DNA of 64,000 nt, taken from NCBI RefSeq assembly GCF_020497125.1, contig NC_059072.1, positions 54,780,697-54,844,696 of the forward strand. Reading direction: 5' to 3'. The notes under the pieces were generated by a model, which made no database searches, was not told the DNA's origin, and saw only the letters and a list, made by a program, of their open reading frames with translations. Origin of the DNA: Mauremys mutica. Taxonomy: Eukaryota; Chordata; Testudines; Geoemydidae. Each line of letters begins with the position of its first letter. Positions within the stretch are counted from its first letter, which is position 1. This document shows, piece by piece, positions 22,652 through 35,449 of this stretch. A program made the translations under genes and the position numbers.

Positions 22652-24470
22652 GTAATCACCAAAGTAAATATAGTTTTTCCTTTTTTTAAGGTACATAGAT
22701 ACTTTTTTATTATCATGTGGCTATTATTAGTAATACAAACAAATAGCTGGGGCCAGCTTCTGCTTTCAGTCACTCCATGGATCTGTACTAGCTGAAAATG
22801 GGTACAGAATTTGGCCTGCAGATTTAAGATCTGTGTTTTTTTTTAATAATTAGATTTACTATTTTTAGGACCCAGTCCTATGAGGCGTAGAGTACCCTCA
22901 ACTCTAATGATAGGGTCCATAATACTTTTAGAACAAACTTGGGAGCTGTCTGCAATCTGAATTCGTGTGAGTCATCTGTACTTATGCAAGTTGCCTAGTT
23001 GAAATCAGTGGGACTATTCAAATATGTAAATATTGCAGAATCAAGCACCTACAATTCTGTGAAAAAATACTTATTTTCATTAAAGGGAAAGATCAAAATA
23101 TTATTCTGTAGCTGCACGACCTGCATCATAGTCAAAAAAACTGTCTTGCTAGTGTATGCATTCAAATATATATATATATATATATAATGTATGTATTAAA
23201 ATTATAAGTCAAATTGTATTTTCCACCTTCTTGAATCTTGTCAGTCTTAACTAGCTTAGATTTGGAAAGACTTTTTAAAAAAAAAACCTAGAATATTAAT
23301 ACCTGTTTTCTTATATAATAATGATAAAGAAACTTGATAAACTGAAAAATTGATAGTTAATTAAAAATGTTTCATAGTGTTTAGTTAGTTACTCCGTACT
23401 GATCAGAGTTTTTCTTTTCGAAGTTGTAAAGCTGTAACCTTTTAGCAACAAAATATTGGGGGCAGGGAGTGTGTATTCTTGGTTTGCATGTCTTCTCTTT
23501 TCTAAAGCTATATTTAGTGATGCCAAGGAATCTACTCCCATTAGCACCAAAGCCCAAGAAGTACAGGGCCTGCTGTGCAGAATTTCACTGCTTGGTCTTG
23601 TGGGTAAATACGAAGTTCTGCAGGTGTCATATGCATTTTATAAAGAGTTCCAAAGTATGAGCTTGTAAGGTTTCTTAAGGGAAAGGATGAAAGTCCAGGA
23701 CTCTAGAAGACATGCATATTATAATACTTACATTGCAATGTGTAACACCTTTTCATAGTCCCGGTAAATGAAATCCATAAAATCTTTATTTTGGATTCAA
23801 TGTGACTTCTACAATTTAGGGCTGTGGAAGAACTTGGCTTTTTGCATGAAGAAAGCAACTCATTGTTTGGTTTCCTGGGTTTTCTTGGGATTTCATTTTT
23901 TGAACTTCTAGATCACTGAAGTATTCACGTGCACATAACATATATTGAACATTTTTTAAATAGTAAAATATTGAGGCTCTAGTTTCAATCTGTGAATGAA
24001 ACCTTAATTTTTTCTAGAAAGCTCAAAGGGAAGTGATGAAAACAATCAAGGTTCTTATTATGCCTATTAAAAAAAAAAAAGTAAGCTATAGGACTGTCTG
24101 TAATGGAGAGGTCATTGCTGATTGGGGAAAGGATGTGATTTTTGTGCAGAAGCAACTGCCATTGATTGTTGAAGAGATGGAAGTTGGTGAGTTGTGAATT
24201 GTTAGGTGGAAACTTCTAGAAGGTGGGCAGGGCATCATATAACTTGGGTCTGTATAAAGCTGGCTACTTCATATTACTTTTCAGTCTTCAGTGTTGAACT
24301 TAGTTTTTTCCCCTCTCATTCTAACTATAATATATGTGAATACTACAAATAGCTGATTAGTGTTAGTGGCTATCAAATATCTGTGTGAGACAGAACTGAC
24401 CCAACATGCCTGAAGCTGAAGAAAATCACAGGAAACAGGGGTTAAATGGACTACAATAATTAAAATAGAT

Positions 24471-26592
24471 CAGCGTTTCCCAACCAACGTGCCACGGCAT
24501 GAACAGGTGTGCCACAGAATTTTGGAATTTTGGAAAAGTCACTTGTGCATTTTGTGCTGTTGCTCTTCAGATGTACGCATGTGAGACAGACATTACACAT
24601 GCTATGCTCAAATGACCTTGCCTTGCTGTTTGCATGGTATCACATAGTAGCTGTGTTTTCTTATCAACTGTTAAGTAATAGTGCTGAATTTTGATTTGAA
24701 GACTTAAAAATGGACAAATATTTGAAGAAAAGAGAATCTAGCACCTCCACGTGAAGCTGACCATGAACATAAGAAAGTCAAAGTGGTGAGCCAACGCTAC
24801 GGTGAGAGTTATTTGCAATTTGGATTTTCATTTACAGCTGAACCATCTTGTTCTCTTTGACAGTGTCATGTGTTTGGGGAGAAACTCTCAAGCCATGCAG
24901 TCATGCCAAGTGATGACACCTTACAAGCAAACATCCATCCCCTGTCAACAAGGGAAAATATTTTTTTGAGCGTTTGAAGGATCAAACTGAAAAACAAGTG
25001 CAAATGATGAAAGACTGTAGCAGTTTCTGATAAACCACTGGAAGCAAGCTACTTCGCTTGTAGCGAAGGTGAAAAAGCCGTTATACAGTTGTAGAAATAC
25101 TAATTTTACCAGCATGCAAAGAAATGATGAGAGAAATGTTAGGTGAAAATGCAGTCAATGAAATCGCAAAAGTTCCCCTTTCAGATAATATAAGTCGCCA
25201 CATTGATGATCTCAGCTGACATTGAGACTGTGCTCTGAGAAAAATCAAATCAAGTGGAAAATTTGCATTGCAGCTTGCTGACTCAACAGATATCAGCAAT
25301 CACACTGAACTCTTGGCTAATGTCAGGTATGTTGATGGAGATAGTATAAAAGAAAATTTTTTATTTTGCAGACAACTGCCAGGTCACACAACTGGAGAGG
25401 AAATCTTCAGGGTGACAATGACCTGCCTTGAGGAGGGAGAACTGCACTTAGTGTTTGCACAGACGGAACTGCCTCCATGACTGAAAAGACAAGAGGTTTG
25501 TAAGCAAGGTCAAAGAACAAAATCCAGATGTGCTGGTGACCCACTGTTTCCTGCACCGCTGTTGTGGCCAAAAAACTGCCAGAAAAACTTACCTCAGTGT
25601 TGGATGGAGCAGTAAAGATCGTGAACTTAATAAAATCACAGTCCTTAAAATGTTGCCTTTTCTTGTTGTTGTGTGAGGAAATGGGAGCAGAACACCAGAA
25701 TTTACTTTTTTACATAGAAATACGCTGGCTTTTCCATGGAAAAGTTCTCTCATGTTTGTATGAGCTCAGAGAGGAGTTAAAAATAGCTTGGAGGAATCCA
25801 CACACCTGGACCTAATCGCTGATGTGGCATGGTGTGCAAAACTTGCCTACTTCGCTGATATATTCCATCACCTCAATGAACTGAACAGGAAAAATGCAAG
25901 GTAGAAATTAGGATCTTGTCTCTTGCACAGCTAAACTGCATGAGTTTAGATCTAAGTTAGCCCTCTGATGTGAAAAATGTAGCAAAAGGCACAATAGAAA
26001 TGTTCACCCTGGAAAGCACAGCAGATCCCATTGGCAGTATTTTGGTCAATGCCTTTTCTGAGCATTTGAAAAGTCTGGAAGAAAAATTCAGCCTATAGTT
26101 TTCCATCAACCTAAATAGAAGATTTCGACTGGGTCTGGGATCCTTGAATTTCCTCTGCAATGGAAAGTGATAAGAATCTTACAATAATGATTCAAGAGCA
26201 ACTTTCTGAATTAAGGATGGACCACTCTTTTAAAATTAAGTTTGGCAATATGGCTGTGGACTCATTCTGGTTGACACTGGCAGATGAATACATGATAATC
26301 TCCATTTTGTTGCCATTTTCAACAACGTACCTGTGCAAGTTAAGTTTTTTCAAGCCTGAATTACATAAAAAAACAAGCAAAGAGAGCATATGAGATCAGT
26401 GGAGCAAGAGCTCCGAGTTGCACTGTCAACATTTCCTGCCAGGATTAAGCGATTCTGCATATCAAGGCTAGCTCAAATTTCTAATGAAAAGTAAGTTTTG
26501 TTCTAATGATTTTAGCGTGGGGTTGTGGTGCGCCACAGAAATCTTTTACTGAAGTAAGTGTGCCTTAGACTGGAAAAGGTTGGGAAACACTG
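24471..26592 (+). mobile_element. hAT element (ZBED5/Charlie-like), decayed
   Basis: The left end CAGCGTTTCCCAACC and right end GGTTGGGAAACACTG form a 15-bp inverted repeat with one mismatch. The sub-terminal parts both carry GTG(C)GCCAC text. The interior carries a degenerate plus-strand transposase. The flanking 8-mers (AAATAGAT and AACTAATA) no longer match well, so the target duplication is eroded or uncertain. Confidence 0.8.
24710..26494 (+). pseudogene. hAT transposase (ZBED5/FAM200-like) pseudogene
   Basis: Pieces in changing frames follow the order of the ZBED5/SCAND3/FAM200-type hAT transposase. The N-terminal MDKYLKKRES is at 24711. VTHCFLHR is followed by a region with VKIVNLIKSQSLKCCLFLLL and EEMGAEHQNLLFYIEIRWL (25600-25735), then VLSCLYELREEL. 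The C-terminal end is ELRVALSTFPARIKRF to a TAA at 26492-26494. Numerous frameshifts and stops separate these pieces. It is an inactive remnant and not a host exon, although related transposases have been domesticated in other vertebrates. Confidence 0.8.
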
Positions 26593-27944
26593 AACTAATA
26601 CTATTATCTAATATAAAAAGGTAAACATTGTGTCAAGAATTGTTGAGTAACAAGATAGAAAGGGTCTGTGCTCATCTCAGAGAGCAGAAAATCAATTTTT
26701 TAGGTTATTCAAGGAAAATGTGCATTGCGTGAAACTTGGTTTAATGAAGTGAAACAGAATGCTGATTGGTCCTGCAAGCAACAGATTTTTAAGGACAAAA
26801 TTATGTTCTACTTACAGAATTGCAAGCTTTTCCTTTCAGATAACATGTCCTTTCTGTGTCTGAGGGATAAATATGCTTTCAATTTATGTGTGTTGCGTTT
26901 CATAAAACAGTTGAAAGTTTTTTCAGTTTTGTTTCTTCCTCCCCTCACCTGAAAAAACAAAACCAAACCCATAACAGCCTCGTTATGATTTATCTTAGCA
27001 GGAAAGAAGTTATTTCAGAGGGCTGTGTGTGGGTTGTAAGTTTTTTAAAGGAGAAGATTATGTGGTATCCTAATAAGACTCTATAAGTGAGATCTTCACT
27101 CCTGCTCTGGACTTTTGAAGCTGCGGGCTCCTGGTGGGAGAATTCTTCTGTTGCTGGCACTGTGGAGACAGCTTCAGGCTGTCCTCCATGGACCCCATCA
27201 CAAGCCCTGCGATAGGGGTATACTGGAGGCAGCAGGAGCGTGTCAGATACTACGTTTCTGGGCAGCCCTGCAGCTCTTGTGCAGCCCAAAGAGGCTCTGG
27301 TAACTTAGGTCCCCAGGGCTGGCTAAATTATGCCTGGGGGAAGGGAGTGTGTGTGTGTGTGTGTGTGTGTGTGTCCAGCCAGCCTGAGAGCAGCCCAGGA
27401 TTGAGAGGGCATAAAGGTAACTTAAAGCCATTTTAGCTCCCTCCTGCCATCTTGGACTGCAAGTTCTTTGCTGCCCCTTTTAGAACCGAAGCACAAACTC
27501 TCCCCCCATGAATGCTGAATCCAGGTGGCAAGGACTGCCAAAGGGTGCTGTATGCCATGTATCTATGTTGTCTATTTAGGCTGGACCAGATTCATCCCCT
27601 TAATCTCATCAGGTAGTATCTTACTTTATAAAAAGTCATTGAATAAGGTATAATTTTATATGAATAAAAGTATATTTATATTAGTAAATTTATATTTCTC
27701 ATATCTGAAGAGGACACTCAGTAGAAGTCTATTTGTTTATGTTAGACCATTTTAAAACTTTTTTTCAATGACCTGTTCATTTTTGGACCTCTTTTTAGGA
27801 TGTGAGGCCTGAAAAGTCGAAGGGGTAGGCAGCAGGTGTTGATTTACCAGCACTTAATTTAGAGCAATACTGTCAACTTGAAAACTAGACAGAATTCAAG
27901 CTCTTCAGTAACTATATTTGTATAGCACATAGCACAGTGGGGTG

Positions 27945-28422
27945 CAGGGCCGCCCAGAGGATTCTGGGGGCCCGGGGTCTTCGGTGGCAGGGGGCCCTGC
28001 TTCGGCGGTAAGTCGGCGGCGGGGGTCCTTCCGTTCTGGGACCCACCGCCAAAGTGCCCCAAAGACCCTCAGTGGGGACCCCCCTCCGATGAATTACCGC
28101 CGAAGCGGGACCCGCCGCCGAAGTGCAGCCCCCACCGCCGAATTACCGCCGAAGACCCGGCTGCACTCCGGCGGCGGGTCCCGCTTTGGCTGTAATTCAG
28201 CGGCGGGGGGGTCCTTCTATCCCGGAGAGGAAGGACCCCCGGCCAGCGAAGACCGGCAGCGAAGAAGCTCTGGGGGCCCAGGCCCCGCGAGAGTTTTCCG
28301 GGGCCCCCGGAGCGAGTGAAGGACTCTGCTCCAGGGGCCCCGAAAAACTCTGGTGGGGGCCCCTGCTGGGCCCAGGGCCTGGGGCAAATTGCCCCACTTG
28401 CCCCCCCCTCTGGGCGGCCCTG
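27945..28422. mobile_element. GC-rich non-autonomous hAT element
   Basis: The termini CAGGGCCGCCCAGAGG and (C)CTCTGGGCGGCCCTG form a matching inverted repeat. An exact 8-bp target duplication GTGGGGTG flanks them at 27937-27944 and 28423-28430, diagnostic of hAT insertion. The 478-bp interior is very GC-rich, built of CCGCCGAA/TTCGGCGG-type palindromic words, and is not coding despite several long GC-driven open frames on both strands. Confidence 0.9.
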
Positions 28423-28992
28423 GTGGGGTGTAATCTTGATTGTGGTCTTGCTGTGAGAAACAAAGGACCCAATCCTGCGAACACTTATACACATGAATAG
28501 TCCCATTGGTCAGGGCTTAACTGACATCATACAAAGTGCTGTAAAATGTAAAAAATAAAACAAACTGGGAAAATAGTCTCTTTCAGACATTTTTGTTGTT
28601 TGTAACATTAAATAATAGGACTGTCAAGCGATTAAAATATTAATCGTGATTAATCTTGCAATTAATATTTTTAGTTGTGATTAATCGCTTGATTAATTGC
28701 ACTGTTAAACAATAAGAGAATACCATTTATTTAAATATTTTTGGATGTTTTCTACATTTTCAAATATATTGACTTCAGTTACAACACAGAATACAAAGTG
28801 TACAGTGCTCATTTTTACAGTGCACTGTAAAAAACCAAAATAAATAGTATTGTTCAATTCACCTGCTACAAGTACTGTAGTGCAATCTCTTTACCATGAT
28901 AGTTGAACTTACAAATGTAGAATTATATTAAAAAAAACTGCATTCAAAATTAAAACAATGTAAAATTTTAGAGCCTGCATGTCCACTCAGTC

Positions 28993-30500
28993 CTACTTCT
29001 TGTTCAGCCAATCGTTCAGACAAAAACATTTGTTTACATTTGCAGGAGATAATGCTGCCTGCATCTTGTTTACAGTGTCACCTGAAAGTGAGAGCAGGCA
29101 TTCTCATGGCACTGTTGTAGCTGGCATTGCAAGATATTTATGTGCCAGATGTGCTAAAGATACATACAGTAACTCCTCACTTAAATTCATCCCAGTTAAT
29201 GTTGTTTCGTTGTTACATTGCTGATCAATTAGAGAACATGCTCATTTAAAGTTTCACAATGCTCCCTTATGTTTTTTGGCAGCTGCCTGCTTTGTTCACT
29301 GCTTGCAGAAAGAGCAGCACATTGGAGCTAGCTGGTGGGGGTTTGGAACCAGGGTGGACCGGCAGCCCCCCTATCAGCTCCCCTAAGTTCCCTGTGGGCA
29401 GCCACCCAGCAGGCTATCAATTGCCCGGCAGTTCAGCTGTCCCTCCCCCCCACACTGCCATGTGCTGCTCCTGCCCTCTGCCTTGAAGCTGCTCCTGGGA
29501 GCCTCCTGCTTACTGTGCAGAGGTAGGGAGAAGAGGAGTGCTAATGTCAGGGAGGGGGAGGAGGAAGGGGACACCACCACAGGGCTCAGGAGGGAGGGAG
29601 CTTGCTGGCAGCAGCTGCTGTCTCAACTTGCTAATCTATTTTAAAAGGCAATGTACTTAGAGTGGGGTCAGCGTACTTAAAGGGGCAGTGGACATGTTTT
29701 TCTCACACACAAGGTGTGTGTTTCTGTCTCTGCCATGCTGTCTCCCCTCCCTCCATTCGTGCTGCCTTGTAGAGTGTGAGGCTACATTAACAACAGTGTG
29801 TTAACCCTTGAGGATTAGTTAGCCAAGTGCTAGTTCATCATTTAGCAGTAAGGCATTCTCTGGGAAATAACCCACCCTCTTTCACCCTCTGACTTCATCA
29901 CCAACCAAGCTTCACAATCATCATTGCTGTGTACAGTATTCTATTGTTTGTTTAAAACGTATACTGTGTGTGTGTGTGTGTGTGTGTAAAATATAGTCTT
30001 TTGTCTGGTGAAAAAAATTTCCCTGGAACCTAACCTACCCCCCATTTACATTAATTCTTATGGAGAAATTGGATTAGCTTAACATCGTTTAGCTTAAAGT
30101 AGCATTTTCCAGGAACATAACTACAACATTAAGCGAGGAGTTACTGTATGTCCCTTCATGCTTCAACCACCAATTCCAGAGGACATGCTTCCATACTGAT
30201 GACGGATTCTGCTCAATAACAATCCAAAATAGTGCAGGTGCCACCAGCAGAAGGTTGGTTTTCTTTTTTGGTGGTTTGGGTTCTATAGTTTTCCCCCATT
30301 GGAGTGTTGCTCTTTTAAGACTGCTGAAAGCATGCTGCACACCTCGTCCCTCTCAGGTTTTGGAAGGCACTTCAGATTCTTAAACCTTGGGTCGAGTGCT
30401 GTAACTATTTTTAGAAAACTCACATTGGTACCTTCTTTGTGTTTTGTCAAGTCTGCAGAGAAAGTGTTCTTAAAACAAACGTGCCGGGTCATCATCCGAG
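28993..30500 (-). pseudogene. hAT transposase C-terminal half, interrupted
   Basis: Minus-strand frames give the conserved block FLKIVTALDPRFKNLKCL at about 30390, a Lys-rich linker (PPKKKTNLLLVA) and, after the nested insertion, the C-terminal dimerisation end (CLLSLSGDTVNKMQAALSP ... NDWLNKK, stop at 28993-28995). The arrangement is that of a BED-type hAT transposase. The N-terminal half is absent. A second, opposite-strand copy of the same C-terminal end lies at about 30610-30843, where SLSGDLLNKKRAVLSP is readable. Confidence 0.75.
29167..30146. mobile_element. Tigger/pogo-like non-autonomous element, nested
   Basis: Inverted termini CAGTAACTCCTCACTTAA and TTAAGCGAGGAGTTACTG, flanked by TA on both sides (29165-29166 and 30147-30148), are typical of Tc1/mariner-Tigger insertion. 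Removing the element restores continuity of the surrounding hAT. The 980-bp interior is non-coding; it holds a (GT)n tract at about 29966-29987 and a GC-rich part at 29330-29620 whose open frames are compositional. Confidence 0.85.
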
Positions 30501-32124
30501 ACTGCTATAACATGAAATATAAGGCAAAATGTGGGCAAAACAGAGCAGGGGACATAAAATTGTCCCTCAAAGAGTTCAGTCACAAATTTAATTAATACAT
30601 TATTTTTTTAATGAGTGTCCTCTGCATGGAAGCATGTCCTCTGGAATGGTGGGCGAAGCATGAAGGAGCATATGAATGTTTAGCATAGCTGGCATGTAAA
30701 TGCTTTGCAATGCTGGCTACAAAAGTGTCATGCAAATGCCTGTTCTCACTTTCTGGTGACCTTCTAAATAAGAAGAGGGCAGTATTATCTCCTATAAATG
30801 TAAACAAACTTGTTTGTCTTAGTGATTGGCTGAACAAGAAGTAGGACTGAGTGGACTTGTAGGCTCTGAAGTTTTACATTGTTTTGTTTTTAAGTGCAAT
30901 TATGTAACAAAAAACAATCTACATTTGTAAGTTGCACTTTCACGACAAAGAGATTGCACTACAGTACTTGTATGAGGTGAATTGAAAAATACTATTTGTT
31001 ATTTTTACAGTGCAAATATTTGTAATAAAAATAATGTATACTTTGATTTCAGTTACAACACAGAATACAGTATATATGAAAATGTAGAAAAACATCCAAA
31101 ATATTTAATAAATTTCAGTTGGTATTGTATTGTTTAACAGTATGATTAAAACTGCGATTAATCATGAATAATTTTTTAATTGCGATTAATTTTTTTGAGT
31201 TAATCATGTGAGTTAGCTGCAATTAATTGACAGCCCTATTAAATAAATAAGCTCAAACAGAAAAGTGATTTCTAAGTTGACTGTGCCTCTTCAATTTCAT
31301 TATATATATTGGTAATTTATTAAAACTTATTTTAAATGAAATGTTGGAAGTCTGGCACGCAGAGTTGGACTGGCACTACATCATATGTTTAAAAATAAAA
31401 TAACTTTAATGTGATCAGAGCTATCTATTGTATTATTCCAAACGTAGTAAATAACTTCTTAGCTGTAAGTTTGAACTTTAAGTGAGTTTCACTTGGAAAT
31501 GTGTAAAGATAAACTTGAAAAAGGTTCTCCTTTTGTCTATAGCTGATCTTTACAGATTTCACAGTTGAGTAAGTTCTGCGTCTCCCATGTAAATAGGATT
31601 TATGAGAGGTTTCAGAGTATGAGGTTAACCAACTTCAATAGAATCCCATCACTACTATATGTTACTAAATAGTGCTGCTTTATTTTCTAAGGAAAAAATA
31701 TATACAAAAAGCAGTGTTGAAGAATGACTTTTCTTCCTGAGACAAACACCTGTGCTTCCTCCTTTTTTCTTTAGTACGTGATCCTCTTTATATACATTAG
31801 TCACATCTGCTAGAAAGTGTGAGATTCACTTTAAATATTTTATCTAGGATCTGATTACTTTTGCACCTTGCGTTTTATGTAGACTAAACTAAACTAATAG
31901 ATTAACTTGTCAAAAATGCTGGAATAGTTTATTAATGCTGTCATTTTGATTAACGCCTATTGTGTATTAAGTTAAAAATCCCAAGTAGTTAAATCCCTAG
32001 ATAAAAAAGAGAGCTGCATTTTTTGGATGGATTTGCATTTTGCATTGCTGAATATAGATCTGTCTCTTTTCTTGTACTAATATGGCTGTCTTTTATTTTG
32101 CAACTTCAATATTGGCTGGTACAG

Positions 32125-32232
32125 AACAATCAGGAGGACTCTTCACCTGAAGGAATTTATGTGTCAAAAATCTTGGAAAATGGACCTGCTGACAAGACAG
32201 AAGGTCTGCAAATTCATGACAAGATCATTGAG
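32125..32232 (+). CDS. PDZRN4: PDZRN4 exon 3: first PDZ domain, continued
   Basis: A 36-codon exon, phase 0 at both ends, bounded by GGTACAG| and |GTAAGA. It continues the PDZ domain with [20 protein letters not shown] and then [16 protein letters not shown], the strands and helix that follow the carboxylate-binding loop. [15 protein letters not shown] and the short variable NNQE loop match PDZRN4. The next exon should start with the Val-Asn-Gly of the PDZ fold but is not visible before the window ends. Exons 1-3 together give 310 codons of a protein expected to be about 1,040 residues long. Confidence 0.94.
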
Positions 32233-35153
32233 GTAAGAGTGAGAAAAACACGTTGATGTAATAATGGCAGACTCACTGACCGTGGATTTGACATTTTTCA
32301 CGAGTATGTTGTCATTTTCCTTCATTAGTGTGTGCTAGCAGAACTATTGTAAACTGAAGTGATCAAATGTTCATCAGATGTGTATATACATTATGGAATT
32401 CTTGAACAGCTAAGTGAGTGTACAGAAGTGTTGGTATAAGGATGTTTACTTTTTCAAGGTAAAGCTGTAGAAACTGACTAGGCAACGAGAAGTGATATTC
32501 TGTTTCTCTTTATGATGGCTGAAGAGGAGGGTCAAATGGTTCTTCATAAATTCACCATTTTTATGTGAAAGTGTTTTGTCCTGAAAAAGTGATATAGCTG
32601 TTGTGCACCTGAGATGGTTCAAAGGGGCTGTGTTGATAAATGATGTTCTGGGACTCTTTGAACAGTTAGGGAAGCTGCTCTTCTTTTTGATCAGTTAGTT
32701 GAATGCGTGTTGTTTTTTACCTATACCAATACAATTCTTTTTCAATCATGTAATATTCCATTACAGCCATATTAAAGTCTGTTCCCATATAATTATTTTC
32801 TTTTACTAAACAGAATTGAAAAGAGTTTGACTTAAAAACTAAAACCAAAAACTCTACCTAAATTCAGAAAATGTTTTGTTTCTTCTCTCTACTTAGTCTA
32901 TGATTTGTAAACATGGTTAACACTAAAAGATGCAGCAATATGTGTGGGAAAAGTTATTTTACTTAGTTGGTGAAATGGTTTCCTTGCTGTGTTATGACAG
33001 TGGAATTTTCGATCACAGCTGTAGTACAGATGTGCCCTTTAATCATCGCACTTAACTGTAGCTATATTATGTTTGCTGCTGGTGCAGCACTTTGACCTTG
33101 GTTTCAGTGACGGTGCAGAAGCATTGTTTTAACTTGACAGTTGAACAGCATTCCAAAACAAGACAAATGAAACAAGTAGATCAAGAAATTGATAGGAAGG
33201 GTAGCTGGCACCTGGCACCATTTCTTTATTAAAGAGTTGACACCTGAAGTGCGTCAACGCTGTTTGAATGCTGGCATTGCTTTCATTGTAGGGAGCCTAG
33301 AGCAATATGCCAAATAGGATTTTTTTGTTTGTTTTTGTTTTGGAAAAAGAGAGTGAGCACATGTGCTTCAACTGGCTGAACTATATATACACTTGTTTAG
33401 GAGGGAGCAGGGTTGGCTGTAATTATGCTGAACTTGCAATGTGCCCTTTATCTACATAGAGCTCTTGTATCAGAATTGTCTAGCAGCAGCATTATAACTC
33501 AGACAACAAATCTATTTTTCTCTGATCTTATCGTGGCACTCTTCATGTATTGCTCGATAGAGACTGTGCTGCCATAAGGTTTGATACATTTACTCAAACT
33601 TTTATTCTTCATTTTACTATTTGTTCAAAGTATTTTTGTTTTTAATAAGAAAGGTGAAAGTTTTTTTACACGGAGGAAAGAGTGCATAGACCAAAATTAA
33701 TTAAGCTATAAGAACTTTTTATCTGAAGTTACATTTTAGAGAATTTCAGCTGTATAAGGAATATGAATGCTGGTATTTAAAGTGTCAGGAGAGCTTAAGT
33801 TCCATATGAAAATGTCCTACATAAAAATAATTAAATAGAGAATTAATTCCTGCTCTGCTGCTTAATAATTTTATGCTACATGGCTGAAGGTTGATCTTTT
33901 GGCACCATGTGCTAGCCCATCTTTTACTGTTATACTCTATGACTCCTTAGTTTTTATTATGGTTTTTTTTGTACTTTGGGAAGGATTTCAAGAAAATCTA
34001 GGGAGAAACTGCAGAACAGCTAAACATTTTATTAAAAACATTAGTGCTGCAGCATTTAATCAAAATGAGGAGAATATTTCTAAATAAAATTTGAATTAGT
34101 AACTACCTCTGTAATGCTATGACTTTGCCAGTATAAACATCTGGAGTTTAAAAGGTTGAAATTTACCTTGGCAATACATGAATATCAATGTCTTCTCACA
34201 CCAGAATGCTCTGGAAGTCTGTACTACTGCTGTCTTGTTTAAAGGATCAACATGAATGTTTTCACTGTGAGGAAATGAGTCAGACTGTGTATTTGTTTCA
34301 GGAATGTTGGCAAATATACAGAATGAGAGACAATTTTGGTGAGGAGAAGACGGGAGCCAGATATCCTTATTTTTGGTTATTCTGCAGCCATTCAGAGATC
34401 AGATCAAATGTGTGATATATATGTGTGTTTAAAAGAGATCATTTTGCAGCAATCAAGTGCAGAAAGAATTGATGTTGTTTTGGGAATTTGTAATGACTTC
34501 AATTAGTTGTTTGGCTTTGTGGTGCCCATTATAGTCTTTTAGCAGTGTGTAGCTAATGGGATAATGGACAGAACTGTCCCATTAAATTAGAAGAAAATCA
34601 GCATAGGCATAACAGTCTGTTCTCAAGCCGTGTTTCTAAATAAAGAAGGTAATTAGTTTTAGTGCTTTATCAGATGTTTAACAAACGTTAACGGCAAATG
34701 GTTGACAAGGGTGAAGTTTGTGCAAACTTCAGATGACTGCTCCAAGGGTTAACTTAGTGCAACGAATGGATTTCACAGTAGTGTGACACTGGGAGCTGGA
34801 ATTGTGAATTAAGTCTAGCAGACTTAATTGTCACCACTCCTCACTACCCATTCATCACAATCTAGCACAGACTACCGGAAAGTTTGCTAATCAATTAGTC
34901 TTACTTTAAAGGATGCTAAGATATGAGATTTCATTTTACTGTGAAGATATTCTATGTAAGTGGAAGAAACAGGTCATACAAAGTACTTGAGTTCAGGTGT
35001 GGACAGAGACACTTGCATACTCAGTATGTGGATAGTGCAATCTACATTTGTATTGTCTCAAATATTGGGGTTATATGGACTCAAATGTCATTAGCTTTTC
35101 TTATACTTCAGAGCTTGCACGATTTAATAGATGCCTGCTAGTTAGCAGACTAA
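32233..35153 (+). other. PDZRN4: PDZRN4 intron 3, first part, unique sequence
   Basis: The GTAAGA donor starts a very long intron. This AT-rich stretch shows no recognisable transposon, coding frame or RNA gene. Intron 3 continues to the end of the window, so its length is over 31.7 kb. Confidence 0.7.
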
Positions 35154-35446
35154 GGCCTTATCTACGCTATGGGGGTAAGTTGACCTAAGTTACGCAACTC
35201 CAGCTACGTGAATAGCGTAGCTGGAGTCGACGTAGCTTAGGTTGACTTATCCCGGTGTCTACACAGTGCTGTGTTGACAGGAGACACTCTCCCGTTGACT
35301 TCCCTTACTCTTCTCATTCCGGTGGAGTAACGGAGTCGACGGGACAGTGATCTGTGGTCGATTTAGCAGGTCTTCACTAGACCCGCTAAATTGACCCACG
35401 GTGCATCAGTCGCTGCAGCATCGATCTGGTAAGTGTAGACATTCCC
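35154..35446. mobile_element. Harbinger-type MITE
   Basis: The left end GGCCTTATCTACGCTA and right end AAGTGTAGACATTCCC are related to the termini of the 7228-12045 element. TAA flanks both sides (35151-35153 and 35447-35449), the 3-bp target duplication of PIF/Harbinger. The 293-bp interior is built of GTCGAC/GTTGAC-type words (for example GGAGTCGACG twice) and is non-coding. Confidence 0.85.
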
Positions 35447-35449
35447 TAA

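Larger units (their letters stand above)
28617..31237 (-). mobile_element. Fold-back hAT element with inverted 3' ends
   Basis: The left end AGGACTGTCAAGCGATTA and the reverse complement of the right end, AGGGCTGTCAATTAATTG, pair as terminal repeats. ATTAAATA occurs next to both ends (28607-28614 and 31238-31245) as a likely 8-bp target duplication, with two extra bases on the left. The arms are long: about 28617-29160 is an inverted copy of about 30610-31237, including ACTTACAAATGTAGA-type text and the same coding end. A Tigger-like element interrupts it at 29167-30146. Confidence 0.8.
22652..32124 (+). other. PDZRN4: PDZRN4 intron 2
   Basis: Donor GTAATC (non-consensus after GTAA but usable) and acceptor TTGGCTGGTACAG. 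The 9.5 kb is about half transposon (hAT at 24471-26592, hAT MITE at 27945-28422, fold-back hAT at 28617-31237). The parts outside these (22652-24470, 26593-27944, 31238-32124) hold a palindromic repeat near 22865-23045, (TA)n at 23166-23186 and (GT)n at about 27349-27373. No gene is seen there. Confidence 0.85.

Noticed and set aside
24710..26494. A domesticated, functional ZBED5-like host gene
   Set aside because: Multiple frameshifts and stops, and clear transposon ends, mark it as a decayed element rather than an exapted gene.
27969..28500. Several 90-145 codon frames on both strands in a GC-rich block
   Set aside because: The block is a hAT MITE bounded by exact target duplications; the frames arise from CCG/CGG-rich words.
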